64,000 nucleotides of DNA from Cyclobacterium salsum (GCF_010119245.1 NZ_WNKG01000008.1:1-64000), one strand, 5' to 3'; counted from the first letter of the stretch, positions 16,272-25,824 are shown. Notes: generated by a model from the sequence alone, not told the origin. Numbers and translations are program-made.

Positions 16272-19200
16272 TTAATCCAACATAATAAACGCTGCCCAAG
16301 AAGCAGGATCTTGGTATTGCTCTCTGCATTTGTTTCTGGCTAGAATAAATGCTTCCCTTTTGCTGGCTCCTTGCATCAGATAGGAATAGAAGTTGGTCAT
16401 CAGGTATTGGGTAGCATCGTCTTTAACGTTCCATAGGCTCATGATGATGGTCTGAGCCCCGGCTTGCTTAAATCCCCTCTGCAACCCGAAGACCCCTTCA
16501 CTGGATACATCTCCCAGACCCGTTTCACAGGCTGATAAAACAACAAGATCCGTTTCCCTTAAATCTATATGACTTATCTCCTTGGCTGTTAATATGCCGT
16601 CTTCAATGGTATCCGGAATAGTATCTCCTTCCCATGCCCTGTTTCCCCCTGCAAGCATTAATCCGGAACGAAGCATTGGATCGACATACCTTACATTTTC
16701 ACTCTGATTTGCTAATCGCATTTGCAGAAATTGGTTCCTTCGGCTTTCCTCCACCGGAAGAAAAAATCCATGTGTGGCGATATGGATAATTCCTGTTTTC
16801 TTACCCGACAAGGCTTTGAATGATTCCTCACTGCCGACCTCACCGATAAAGTCAGCAACCTGGTATCGATTCCCTTTTAAGATCTTGCTGATTTCATTGG
16901 CTTCTGTCAGCGTCCCGGGTAAAAACTGCCAGCCTTTTCTCAGGGTACTATCCTGCTTTATTCCCCGCAAGGCATAAGAAGTATCTTTCTCTTGGTACTT
17001 TTCACTCTCTGCCATCATCTGCTCAATTTCAAGGTCGTACTTGACACCCCCATATAGTGCTACGGCCTTTGATTTTTCTCTATTTTGAGGAAGTGCAAGT
17101 TCTTTGGTTGAGGAAAGCCTGAACATCTGATAACGGTCTCCAAGATTGGACGATTCATCAAAAGCCAGGTTTTCTAGCGCCAACTGATGGAGGATTCCGG
17201 CTGCAGAGAAATATACCCGTTCCCCGGGTGAAATAAATTCTTCCAAAGGGCTCCAGAGTAACCTCTTCATCTCTTTGCCCACATAGCCATTGGAATAAAT
17301 CTGGTTTTTATCTTGTTTAATAAATTCCTCAATCTGATCTTTTCTGAACAGCGAAATAAATTTTGGATTGGTCCAACCTTTTCGCAGGACGAGGGCTGCA
17401 TATTTCACCGTATCGGTTAGTGTGGGATATTCTAAAAATTCAATAGCCACATCCTTGTCTCTAAGATTGGCCTGAACGTCGCTCCAATTTATTTTTAGGT
17501 TACTCGTATAATCACCGTATTCTTTGGATAGTTTGATCAATTCGGTCTCCAGTCGCTGGGCAACAGTTTCAAGGGAATCACCATTCAGGTATCTTTCGGC
17601 AATAGGTTTTTCCTTAACCTTTTGAATTTGAAGTTTAAGCAGCTTTAATTCTTCAAAATTTGCAACCGCCTCCGGAGTTCCCTTCTCTGCAATCAGCTGG
17701 TTAAAATCAATGGAAGTATTTAACAGCAATCCTTTTATAAACAAAGAAATATCATAAGCATATCCTACATTGTCTGTTTGTTCTGTATTAGCCTTTTCAA
17801 CAAACAAAGGAATTGCCTGAAAGTATATTGTATTATCCTCCCAATATTTTTCTCTTTGATGTTCAGTCATTAAACCAAAATATTCGACCACTCTATCTTG
17901 GCTTAAATTTAAACCTTGGATAAAATGACTTAATGCACTATCATATTTTTCAGTAGAAAACTCTACAAAAGCAAGATTAGAAAAGCTAACTATATAATCC
18001 GGATGATTTTTGCCCAAAACCTCTTTTTGTACTTCAGCTACCTGCTGGTAAATCGCTAATGCTTTTTGGTAATCTCTTAAGTTGAAATAATAATGGGCCA
18101 GATTACCCAAGCTCGTTAGATAATCAGGATGAGTTTCGCCTAAAACCTCTTCTTCTAAATCAACAACCTGTTGGTGAATTTCTAAAGCTGCCTTATAATC
18201 GCCTAAGTCAAAATAAGAAAAAGCAAGATTATTCAAGCTCATTAGATAAGACGGATGATTTCCTCCCAGAACTCTTTTCCGTAGATCAGCCACCTCTTGG
18301 TTAATCGCTAATGCTTTTTGGTATTCTCCTAAATCAGAATAAGATAAAGCAAGATTGCTTAAAGTCGTTAGATAATCAAGATGTTTTTCTCCCAAAACAA
18401 TTTTCATTAGCTCAGTAACCTGCTGATTAATGTCCAAAGCTTTCTGGTAATCTCCTAAATAAGAATAAGTAGAAGCCAAATTACCCAAGCTCGCAAGATA
18501 ATCCGGATGGGTTTCGCCTAAAATATCTTCTCTTAAGTCTACTACCTGTTGGTAAATAGGTAAAGCCATTAAGTGGTCGCCTAGCCCAGAATAGGTAGAC
18601 GCGAGATTACTTAAAGTCGTTAGATAATCAAGATGTTTTTCTCCCAAAACATTTTTCATTAGCTCAGTAAGCTGTTGGTTAATGGCTAATGCTTTTTGAT
18701 AATCACCTAAATCAGAATAAGTACCAGCAAGGTTATTCAAGCTCCTTAGATAATCTGGATGGTTTTCTCCCAAAACTCCTTTCCGTAGTTCAGCCACCTC
18801 TTGGTTAATCGCTAATGCTTTTTGGTAATCTCCTAAATCAGAATAAATAGAAGCCAGATTATTCATACTCGTAAGATAATCCGGGTAGGTTTCGCCCAAT
18901 ATTTCTTTTTGTAAATCAGCCACCTCTTGGTTAATGACTAATGCTTTTTGGTAATCTCCTAAGTTGGAATAAAAATGGGCCAGATTATTCAAGCTCGTTA
19001 GATAATCCGGATGAGTTTCCCCCAATACCTCTTTTCGTAGATCAGCCACCTCTTGGTTTAAGACTAAAGCTTTTTGGTAATCTCCTAAATCAGAATAAGT
19101 ACCAGCAAGGTTATTCAAGCTCGTTAGATAATCAGGATGGTTTTCTCCCAATACCTCTTTCCGTAGATCAGCCACCTCTTGGTTAATGGCTAATGCTTTT

Positions 19201-21989
19201 TGGTAATCTCCTAAATCAGAATAAGTAGTAGCTAGATTACTCAAGCTCATAAGATAATCCGGATGATTTTCGCTCAATATCTCTTCTCTTAAGTCAACTA
19301 CCTGTTGGTTAATCGATAATGCTTTTTGGTATTCTCCTAAATCAGAATAATTAGCAGCAATGTTACTTATGCTAGATAGGTAAGAAGGATGATTTTCCCC
19401 TAATGTCTCTTTGCGTAGATCAGCCACCTGTTGGTTAATCGCTAATGCTTTTTGATAATCACCTAAATCAGAATAAATACCAGCAAGGTTATTCAAGCTC
19501 ATTAAATAATCCGGATGGTTTTTACTTAAAACTTCTTCCCTTAGATCAGCCACCTCTTGATTAATGGCTAATGCCGACTTGAAATCGCCTAAGCTAGAAT
19601 AAGAAAAAGCCAGATTGCTTAAAGTCGTTAGATAATCCGGATGAGTTTCCCCCAATACCTCTTTCCGTAGATCAGCCACCTCTTGGTTTAAGACTAAAGC
19701 TTTTTGGTAATCTCCTAAATCAGAATAAGTACCAGCAAGGTTATTCAAGCTCGTTAGATAATCAGGATGGTTTTCTCCCAATACCTCTTTCCGTAGATCA
19801 GCCACCTCTTGGTTAATGGCTAATGCCTTTTTGTAATTGCCTAACTCGGAGTAAAAAAAAGCCAAATGACTCAAACTAGTTAGATAATCAGGATGTTTGT
19901 TGCCCAAAACCTCTTTTCGTAGATCAACCAACTCTTGGTTAATCGCAAATGCTGACTTGTAATCGCCTATGCTAGAATAAGTAGAAGCAAGATTATCCAA
20001 GCTGGTAATGTAATCCGGATGCTTTTCGCCCAAAACTTCCTTTCTTAATTCAATAACCTGTCGGTTTATAGTCAAAGCCGATTGATAATCACCCAAACTA
20101 GAATACAAAAAAGCCAGATTATTCAAGCTGGTAAGGTAATCTGGATGATTTTCTCCCAGAACCTCTTTCCGTAGTGCAACAACCTGTTGATTCATTGTCA
20201 AAGCTGATTGGAAATCACCTAAGTTAGAATATGTATAAGCTAGATTATTCAAACTGGTCAAGTAATCTGGATGATTTTCGCCCAATATTTCTTCTATAAA
20301 GTCAACTACCTGTTGGTTAATGGCTAATGCCATATTATAATCACCTAAACCAGAATAAATAGAAGCCAGATTACTCAAGCTGACAAGGTAATCCGGATGG
20401 TTTTCCCCCAAAACCTCTTTCCGTAATGCAACAACCTGTTGGTTTATTGTCAAAGCCGATTGGTAATCGCCTAATTCAGAATAAGTAGAAGCCAGAATAC
20501 TCAAGCTGGTCAGGTGATCAGGATGCTTTTCTCCCAAAGCCACTTTAAGTAATGTAACAACCTGTTTATCAATTGCTAATGCAGAATGGAAATCACCCAC
20601 GCTAGAATACGAAAAAGAAAGATTACGCAGGCTTGTCAGGTATTCTGGATGATTTTCGCCCAAAACCTCCTTTCGTAATGCAACAACCTGTTGATCAATA
20701 CCTAAAGAAGAGTGGAAATCACCTAACTTAAAATGGGTAGAAGCCAGATTATTTAGGCTAGTAATGTAATCAGAATGCTTCTCGCCCTGAACCTTTTTTC
20801 GTAATTCAGCAACCTGTTGATTAGTCTCTAAAGCATTTTTGAAATCGCCAATTTCGAAAAATATTGATGCCAGATTAGCCAACATCATTAGATAATCAGG
20901 ATTCCTTTCACCAAAAACGTCCTTTCCTAAATCGACAACCTTTCGAAGAACATCTAACGCTGACTTGTAATTGCCTAAGTAAGAATATGTATCGGCCAGA
21001 TCATTCAAACTGACTAGGTAATCCGGATGATTTTCTCCCAAAATCTTTTTTCCTAACTCAACAACTCTTAACTGAATCTCTAAAGCTAATTGGTAATCAC
21101 CTAAATCAGAATAACTTGCAGTCAGATTAGTCAAGCTGGTTAGATAATCCGGATGATTCTCACCAAAAATCTCTTTTCCTAATGCAACAACCTGTTGGTT
21201 TATTGCCAAAGCCATTTTGTGGTCGCCTAATCCGGAATAAGTAATAGCCAGATTATTCAAGCTTATAAGGTAATCAGGATTCTTTTCTCCCAAGACCTCT
21301 TTCTGTAATGCAACGACCTGTTGGTAAATGGCAAGCGCCGAGTCGTAATCCCCTAAGTCATAATAATCAGAAGCTAGATTACTCAAACTGGATAGATAGT
21401 CCGCATGGGTTTCTCCCAAGACCTCTTTCCGTAATTCAACAACCCTTTGATTAATTTTTAGAGCTGATTTGTAATCGTCTATGTAATAATATCCTCTGGC
21501 TAAAAGTACCAACACCGCAGAGTAAAATCCATCGCCCCTATTCAGTTTTTCCTCCTCAAAAACATCCTTTATTACTAAAAGATAGGAAACCATTTTCTCG
21601 TTATTTCCAATTTCGCCATTAATTTTACTGACAACAAATAGCATCTCCATCTCCTCCTTGCTTTTTGAAACATCATTTTTAGCAAAATAGGAATCTGTTA
21701 GTTGATTTAGCCTATCAACATTCAATGCCTCATTTTTTGTTTCCAGGTAACAAACATTAAGATAACCATTTATTACAAGTGACGTTAGATCATCAAATCT
21801 TTTATCATCAGCATATTTTTCAAAAACAGGAATTGCTTGCTCATAATCTCCACTAGAAAAAAAATTAATTGCCTCTGAGATATCATTTTCAATTTCAACA
21901 TCCTGAGAATATCCAACAGAATAACTTACAATTGTAAAAATTAAAATGAGGAAGCACTTAATCCTACTAACAAAAAAAAATGGCTTCAT
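16272..21989 (-). CDS. Secreted TPR-CHAT protease, 28 repeats
   Basis: The frame opens at 22055, but I start at the Met at 21989, which gives a proper signal peptide (MKPFFFVSRIKCFLILIFTI ... GYSQ) and 1,905 residues. Counting the HP-x-Y-L-type core gives 28 TPR units of 42 residues, 12 more than in the paralogue next door. The CHAT domain keeps the catalytic pair (His in IATHGFF at about 1740, Cys in SACETG at about 1821) and is almost identical to its neighbour from VDPMLRSGLML to the end. It lies 69 bases upstream of the shorter paralogue with no terminator between them, so they probably share a transcript. The N-terminal TPR-like region (SEAINFFSSGDYEQAIPVFE) also matches. Likely a duplicate with a lengthened sensor. 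Confidence 0.85.
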   Translation of the reverse strand: MKPFFFVSRIKCFLILIFTIVSYSVGYSQDVEIENDISEAINFFSSGDYEQAIPVFEKYADDKRFDDLTSLVINGYLNVCYLETKNEALNVDRLNQLTDSYFAKNDVSKSKEEMEMLFVVSKINGEIGNNEKMVSYLLVIKDVFEEEKLNRGDGFYSAVLVLLARGYYYIDDYKSALKINQRVVELRKEVLGETHADYLSSLSNLASDYYDLGDYDSALAIYQQVVALQKEVLGEKNPDYLISLNNLAITYSGLGDHKMALAINQQVVALGKEIFGENHPDYLTSLTNLTASYSDLGDYQLALEIQLRVVELGKKILGENHPDYLVSLNDLADTYSYLGNYKSALDVLRKVVDLGKDVFGERNPDYLMMLANLASIFFEIGDFKNALETNQQVAELRKKVQGEKHSDYITSLNNLASTHFKLGDFHSSLGIDQQVVALRKEVLGENHPEYLTSLRNLSFSYSSVGDFHSALAIDKQVVTLLKVALGEKHPDHLTSLSILASTYSELGDYQSALTINQQVVALRKEVLGENHPDYLVSLSNLASIYSGLGDYNMALAINQQVVDFIEEILGENHPDYLTSLNNLAYTYSNLGDFQSALTMNQQVVALRKEVLGENHPDYLTSLNNLAFLYSSLGDYQSALTINRQVIELRKEVLGEKHPDYITSLDNLASTYSSIGDYKSAFAINQELVDLRKEVLGNKHPDYLTSLSHLAFFYSELGNYKKALAINQEVADLRKEVLGENHPDYLTSLNNLAGTYSDLGDYQKALVLNQEVADLRKEVLGETHPDYLTTLSNLAFSYSSLGDFKSALAINQEVADLREEVLSKNHPDYLMSLNNLAGIYSDLGDYQKALAINQQVADLRKETLGENHPSYLSSISNIAANYSDLGEYQKALSINQQVVDLREEILSENHPDYLMSLSNLATTYSDLGDYQKALAINQEVADLRKEVLGENHPDYLTSLNNLAGTYSDLGDYQKALVLNQEVADLRKEVLGETHPDYLTSLNNLAHFYSNLGDYQKALVINQEVADLQKEILGETYPDYLTSMNNLASIYSDLGDYQKALAINQEVAELRKGVLGENHPDYLRSLNNLAGTYSDLGDYQKALAINQQLTELMKNVLGEKHLDYLTTLSNLASTYSGLGDHLMALPIYQQVVDLREDILGETHPDYLASLGNLASTYSYLGDYQKALDINQQVTELMKIVLGEKHLDYLTTLSNLALSYSDLGEYQKALAINQEVADLRKRVLGGNHPSYLMSLNNLAFSYFDLGDYKAALEIHQQVVDLEEEVLGETHPDYLTSLGNLAHYYFNLRDYQKALAIYQQVAEVQKEVLGKNHPDYIVSFSNLAFVEFSTEKYDSALSHFIQGLNLSQDRVVEYFGLMTEHQREKYWEDNTIYFQAIPLFVEKANTEQTDNVGYAYDISLFIKGLLLNTSIDFNQLIAEKGTPEAVANFEELKLLKLQIQKVKEKPIAERYLNGDSLETVAQRLETELIKLSKEYGDYTSNLKINWSDVQANLRDKDVAIEFLEYPTLTDTVKYAALVLRKGWTNPKFISLFRKDQIEEFIKQDKNQIYSNGYVGKEMKRLLWSPLEEFISPGERVYFSAAGILHQLALENLAFDESSNLGDRYQMFRLSSTKELALPQNREKSKAVALYGGVKYDLEIEQMMAESEKYQEKDTSYALRGIKQDSTLRKGWQFLPGTLTEANEISKILKGNRYQVADFIGEVGSEESFKALSGKKTGIIHIATHGFFLPVEESRRNQFLQMRLANQSENVRYVDPMLRSGLMLAGGNRAWEGDTIPDTIEDGILTAKEISHIDLRETDLVVLSACETGLGDVSSEGVFGLQRGFKQAGAQTIIMSLWNVKDDATQYLMTNFYSYLMQGASKREAFILARNKCREQYQDPASWAAFIMLD
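17990..21500. repeat. Tandem 126-bp repeats encoding TPR units
   Basis: Twenty-eight units. A block at about 18996-19196 recurs at about 19626-19826 with a single mismatch, exactly 630 bases (five units) apart, which shows recent duplication or gene conversion of several units at once. Coding repeat. Confidence 0.8.
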
Positions 21990-22033
21990 TTTATTTAGGT
22001 AATTTTCATATAGCTTTAAATTGATCCAGTAAT

Positions 22034-22065
22034 AAAATCGGGATTGTGTAGACAATCCCGATTTT
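22034..22065 (-). terminator. Strong rho-independent-type hairpin
   Basis: AAAATCGGGATTGT (22034-22047) pairs perfectly with ACAATCCCGATTTT (22052-22065) around a 4-base loop, with a T-run on the minus-strand exit side. It begins 9 bases after the stop of the PPC-like gene and 45 bases before the CHAT start. It should end or attenuate the sigma-factor transcript before the CHAT genes. Confidence 0.8.
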
Positions 22066-22073
22066 CCAAGTGA

Positions 22074-22748
22074 TTAATTTGTTAGCATAAGGTAATTGTT
22101 TAAGATTGGGCCCCTGTTTACAATCATTACGTTGTATCTACCTGTCCATTTTGGCACCCAGCTGACGTAACACTTGTCAGTATAATCTTCGTCCTGGGTT
22201 ATTAGATTTCCGCTTGAATCATACACATACAAATCCAAGTCTGTGTCTCCATCTCCACCTACTCCTATTTCTGCCAATTCTCCTTCAATAAAATTGATTT
22301 CATAAGTATCAGTCCCGTTCCCAGCCACATAAGAATAATTCTCCCCCGGGCCTCCTACCCTTCCTCGGGTTGCTTGGCTTTCTTTTTCGATCTCAGCAAT
22401 TGCGGAAAGTAAATCTGCATCTCCGTCGGCATATTTTCTGGCAGCAACGAGAATACCTTCCAAATCTAAAACCTCGGCTTTTTGCTTTTTGGCCTGATTA
22501 TCAATTTTCGGTTCCTGTTTGTAGGATTCAAATTTTAGTTCCTGCGTGTTTACGCTACTCATAATTTTGGCTGCCTCAATCAAGGCCGTAGCCGAATAGG
22601 TTTTGTAACCATACTTAGCCAACTGATTGGCCAACTGAAGGTTTTCCAATTCCTCTGATGGCTTTTCAGTACTCGGTGTTTTGGTATCCTGTGCATTTGC
22701 CACAAGAAATAAACCCATTGCGATTAGAAGTAAGAATGTGTGTTTCAT
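22074..22748 (-). CDS. Secreted PPC-like beta-sandwich protein
   Basis: 224 residues. Signal peptide (KHTFLLLIAMGLFLVANAQ), then a helical region (about 25-140: LQLANQLAKYGYKTYSAT, ALIEAAKI), then a C-terminal domain of the bacterial pre-peptidase type: GTDTYEINFIEGELAEIGVGG, DGDTDLDLYVYDSSG, WTGRYNVMIVNRG. This fold is often found in or beside secreted proteases. Together with the M48 protease and CHAT proteins it suggests an accessory to an extracytoplasmic protease set. Spacing to the M48 gene is 96 bases. Confidence 0.7.
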   Translation of the reverse strand: MKHTFLLLIAMGLFLVANAQDTKTPSTEKPSEELENLQLANQLAKYGYKTYSATALIEAAKIMSSVNTQELKFESYKQEPKIDNQAKKQKAEVLDLEGILVAARKYADGDADLLSAIAEIEKESQATRGRVGGPGENYSYVAGNGTDTYEINFIEGELAEIGVGGDGDTDLDLYVYDSSGNLITQDEDYTDKCYVSWVPKWTGRYNVMIVNRGPILNNYLMLTN

Positions 22749-22844
22749 AGTAACCTGAATTTAATTTTTAAAATTTAACTTATTGTAATTAGTCTTTTAT
22801 CTAAACCTTTTAGACTTTTCGGTTTTACTGATTTTTATTTTTGT

Positions 22845-24002
22845 TCATTTTAAGTCCAATTTATTCCAAATTTCTTCTGCTTCTTTCTCTCTTTTCGCAT
22901 GGAAATACGCTATCGCCAGGATTCTTAAAGCTTCTCTGGTTTTCTGCTTTTCCGATGGCAATTCTTTTATAGTCCCGATAGCTGCTTCAGAATTTTCCAT
23001 CAAATCATACACGCAGGCTAGGTTAATAAATGATTTTGTATATCCAGGATCTAATCGGATGGCTTCTTGAAAGTTAAACTTTGCCACCTTGAGTAAATCC
23101 AATATTTGCTCTTGCTTACTATAGTTTATTCCTCGTTCAATCTCCTTTTTGAGTCTGCTTGCATTATCAGATTCAAGAGGATACAAAAAACGATCCGGGT
23201 ATTCCTTTTCTAAATATTCTGGGTCTTTTAGATCAAGAGCCATCAAAGCTCTCGCTACTCCCATATTATTGAAATTTTCTCGAAAGGGGATATAGCTATT
23301 TGCTTCTTCGAAAGCTTCTATAGCTCGTTTATAGTCTTTTTCCTTTAAAAACTTTAATCCAGCTTGGAATATGTCGTAAAGCTCTTTTGCCTTCGTTTCA
23401 GCCGTAAGCGCAATGGATATTCGTTGTTGTTTTGTAGGATATCCAGGAAGACTGTCAGGATAATAATACTCTGAATAAATTTTATCTAATACGGTGGATT
23501 GGACATCAAAAGGACTATACCCCGCTGCTGCAGCATAAAAAAAGCCTTTTTGATCTGCTTCCGTTTCCTTGCTGATTTTCTCTTGTTTACTTACACTTTT
23601 CAAAACATCAGACAACGATTTGCTCTGATCCTTCAAGGCATAAGCATAGTCGGAACAAAATGTATGATCACTGTAGTAATGTGCCAACTCATGACTGAGT
23701 ACCACGGCAATGGCATTTAAACTATCCTTTCCAAACGTTTTGAAAATCGCCACTAATGACCCATCCACTTTTATAATTGGTTTGGGATCAGGTTCATACT
23801 TAGCAGGTAAAGCCTGCTTTCCGGTTCCATGAATGACCAGGAGTTTTGGGGGCGATTTTGCGTTTCCATACGCTAATACCAACTGATCAAAAACAGATTG
23901 AATTTGCTTTTCAGGATTGGCTTGGCCATACGAAAGAAAGGATATGACCCAACAAAGCAGGACAAGAACTATTTTGAATATGTAAGTTTGATTAGTCCGC
24001 AT
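22845..24002 (-). CDS. M48-type metalloprotease with TPR region
   Basis: 385 residues. Signal peptide (IFKIVLVLLCWVISFLSYGQ). The zinc motif is HELAH in VVLSHELAHYYSDH at about 104, with a downstream Glu (SKETEADQKGFF) as third ligand, as in M48 peptidases. The C-terminal half is TPR-like (KDYKRAIEAFEEANSYI, AIRLDPGYTKSFINLACVYDL). It is therefore an extracytoplasmic metalloprotease with a built-in protein-binding scaffold. Its ATG overlaps the stop of the membrane-protein gene by 11 bases. M48 proteases with TPRs (BepA-like) act in envelope quality control; here a role in activating or clearing partners is inferred. Confidence 0.8.
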   Translation of the reverse strand: MRTNQTYIFKIVLVLLCWVISFLSYGQANPEKQIQSVFDQLVLAYGNAKSPPKLLVIHGTGKQALPAKYEPDPKPIIKVDGSLVAIFKTFGKDSLNAIAVVLSHELAHYYSDHTFCSDYAYALKDQSKSLSDVLKSVSKQEKISKETEADQKGFFYAAAAGYSPFDVQSTVLDKIYSEYYYPDSLPGYPTKQQRISIALTAETKAKELYDIFQAGLKFLKEKDYKRAIEAFEEANSYIPFRENFNNMGVARALMALDLKDPEYLEKEYPDRFLYPLESDNASRLKKEIERGINYSKQEQILDLLKVAKFNFQEAIRLDPGYTKSFINLACVYDLMENSEAAIGTIKELPSEKQKTREALRILAIAYFHAKREKEAEEIWNKLDLK

Positions 24003-25146
24003 TGAAAATGATTTTATCCAATGCTTTTAAAACATTAGGATCGGTTGCTTCCATGAATGGCTGTGGATCTTCTGAAATAGTCAATTTGAAAAACCTGTTG
24101 TTCTTTTTCAGGTAATAGTTACTATCATAGTAAATTATCTGATTTTCGTTTGAGGCAGAAGTAACAAATAGAGTAAGTACTTTACCATCAAATACATATT
24201 GATTTTCTTTAATATGTATTTGGCTTAGTTCTGTTTGTAAAGCATCGATTCTGTCGGATAATTCTGCGGCCACAAGCTCAGCTTCCGGATTTTGGATTTC
24301 AGTGACTTTTTCTAACTGGTTTGAATAAGTTGAAATCGCCTTTTGTATCGATAAAACGCTTTCTTTTTGATCATTCACTACTATAGTAACCTTTTCTTCA
24401 ACCTCACCATAACCTAATCCGGATTTTAAAACCGTATAGGAATTGGATGTGATGGAAACTTCAGCCAATGGTACTGTCTCAATTAGAGGTAGATTAGTCG
24501 GATTTTGATCAATTGGTTCTTTTTCAGATGAGCTGGCCACGGTATTTTCAGGAATTACTTCCTTCCTGGTAAAAAGAAAAATCCCAATTCCGGTTGCAAC
24601 AATAAAACATGCAGCAACGGCATATTTTAAAATGGAATGGAAGAGTGGCATCCTAGAAGAAGCCGCAGCAGGCATTTCTATTGGATCAATAGGCATCCCC
24701 CCTTCTTCTGAGGAATCATCCAACTTTTGAAATCTTTCCTTTAAGGATTCTCTTTCAATCGAGGTAATCGCATATTTTATTTCATGATCTGACAGTTCTT
24801 CTCCTCCATTTTTTTCAAATGCCATGAGCTTTTTTTTAAGACTCTCTCGCTCAATCGGAGTTATTGCAGCAATAATATTCGTTTCAAATTCCTGATCATC
24901 CAGATCACGTTTTTTCAAATTGTATATGGATTGGATTTCTTCTATTTCTTGCTCAAAATCAGACGCATCAACTTTCAAAGCTATTGATTTTGAATCTGTA
25001 TTTTTTTCAAATTCCTCCTGGATAATAACCACCTTTTCCCTTAGGTCAGCAGGGATTGACTCAATTAGTTCATTTTTAACACGTGAATCATCAGACAGGA
25101 TATATTGCCTCAGTAATTCGATATTTTTTCTTGTGATAACACTCAC
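23992..25146 (-). CDS. Single-pass membrane protein, anti-sigma-like
   Basis: 384 residues with one membrane helix (ILKYAVAACFIVATGIGIFLF, about 175-195), so the N-terminal 170 residues should be cytoplasmic and the rest periplasmic. The N-terminal part holds a repeated motif: TPIERESLKKKL and TSIERESLKERF, both preceded by an acidic stretch. It starts at GTG and overlaps the sigma-factor stop (GTGA), i.e. translational coupling. This position and topology fit an anti-sigma factor that passes an envelope signal to the sigma factor, but no known anti-sigma domain is recognisable. The periplasmic part has a coiled stretch (QKAISTYSNQLEKVTEIQNPE). Confidence 0.5.
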   Translation of the reverse strand: MSVITRKNIELLRQYILSDDSRVKNELIESIPADLREKVVIIQEEFEKNTDSKSIALKVDASDFEQEIEEIQSIYNLKKRDLDDQEFETNIIAAITPIERESLKKKLMAFEKNGGEELSDHEIKYAITSIERESLKERFQKLDDSSEEGGMPIDPIEMPAAASSRMPLFHSILKYAVAACFIVATGIGIFLFTRKEVIPENTVASSSEKEPIDQNPTNLPLIETVPLAEVSITSNSYTVLKSGLGYGEVEEKVTIVVNDQKESVLSIQKAISTYSNQLEKVTEIQNPEAELVAAELSDRIDALQTELSQIHIKENQYVFDGKVLTLFVTSASNENQIIYYDSNYYLKKNNRFFKLTISEDPQPFMEATDPNVLKALDKIIFNAD

Positions 25147-25757
25147 TTTTTCAGTCGTTTAAACATTTTTGCTTTCAGTTTCTTCTGACACTTATATTTT
25201 TGAGTCTTAGCGTTATCAGCATTGGTGTACCCCATAGCCACTGCTATCTTATCCATGGATTGATTTTGATAAAAGAACCTAACCAAAATATCGTAGCACT
25301 TACTTGAACTCTCCTTCATTTCCATCAGTATTCCTTTTAAAGCCGTTACTCGCTCGTTACCGACCATATTACTATCATCAAACCAGTCAGTAAGGTTTTC
25401 CAAATAATTTTTATTTCCCTCATCATTACTATGAGTGTATTTTTTTGAATGCGCAAGCCTTACTAATACCTGATTCCTGCAGATGGAATTTAAATAGGTC
25501 TGTATGGAGCAGGTCAAAGTAAATCCAGGTTTGATGGCCTTCTCATACAAAACTATTACTGCATCCTGGTATATGTCCTTAATCTCATCCCTGTCATCGA
25601 ACATTGATGTCATGAAATTGAGGCAATATTCCCTATGCTTTTCATAGACCATCGTTAAAGCTTCACTACTTTCTTTCAACATTTCAATCAATTCGCTGTC
25701 AGAATAAGCACTTAAACTTCGATTTTGGATTTCTTTCATTGATTTATAATTAAACAT
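25143..25757 (-). CDS. RNA polymerase sigma-70 (ECF-type) factor
   Basis: The longest frame begins with a GTG at 25772; I prefer the ATG at 25757, with another ATG at 25739. About 204 residues. Region 2 is recognisable (SELIEMLKESSEALTMVYEKH, DEIKDIYQDAVIVLYEKA) and region 4 ends the protein (YDILVRFFYQNQSMDKIAVAMGY, NADNAKTQKYKCQKKL). Such short two-domain factors direct RNA polymerase to a few promoters on a signal. It heads the gene run that leads to the M48, PPC and CHAT proteins, so those are its likely targets. An inverted repeat lies just upstream. Confidence 0.8.
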   Translation of the reverse strand: MFNYKSMKEIQNRSLSAYSDSELIEMLKESSEALTMVYEKHREYCLNFMTSMFDDRDEIKDIYQDAVIVLYEKAIKPGFTLTCSIQTYLNSICRNQVLVRLAHSKKYTHSNDEGNKNYLENLTDWFDDSNMVGNERVTALKGILMEMKESSSKCYDILVRFFYQNQSMDKIAVAMGYTNADNAKTQKYKCQKKLKAKMFKRLKK

Positions 25758-25824
25758 GAGCCAGGTAACCACTAAGCTATCAAAAAAATGAAAACTTTTT
25801 CAATCGGAGGTTAAATAGGTTGAA

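Noticed and set aside
17990-21500. Regular repeats that might be read as a CRISPR array
   Set aside because: The period is 126 bases (42 codons) with an open frame through all units; there are no short identical repeats with unique spacers. It is a TPR-coding array.
11991-21989. Craspase-type CRISPR-linked TPR-CHAT
   Set aside because: No gRAMP/Cas7-like gene or CRISPR array is present, and both CHAT proteins begin with signal peptides, so they act outside the cytoplasm.
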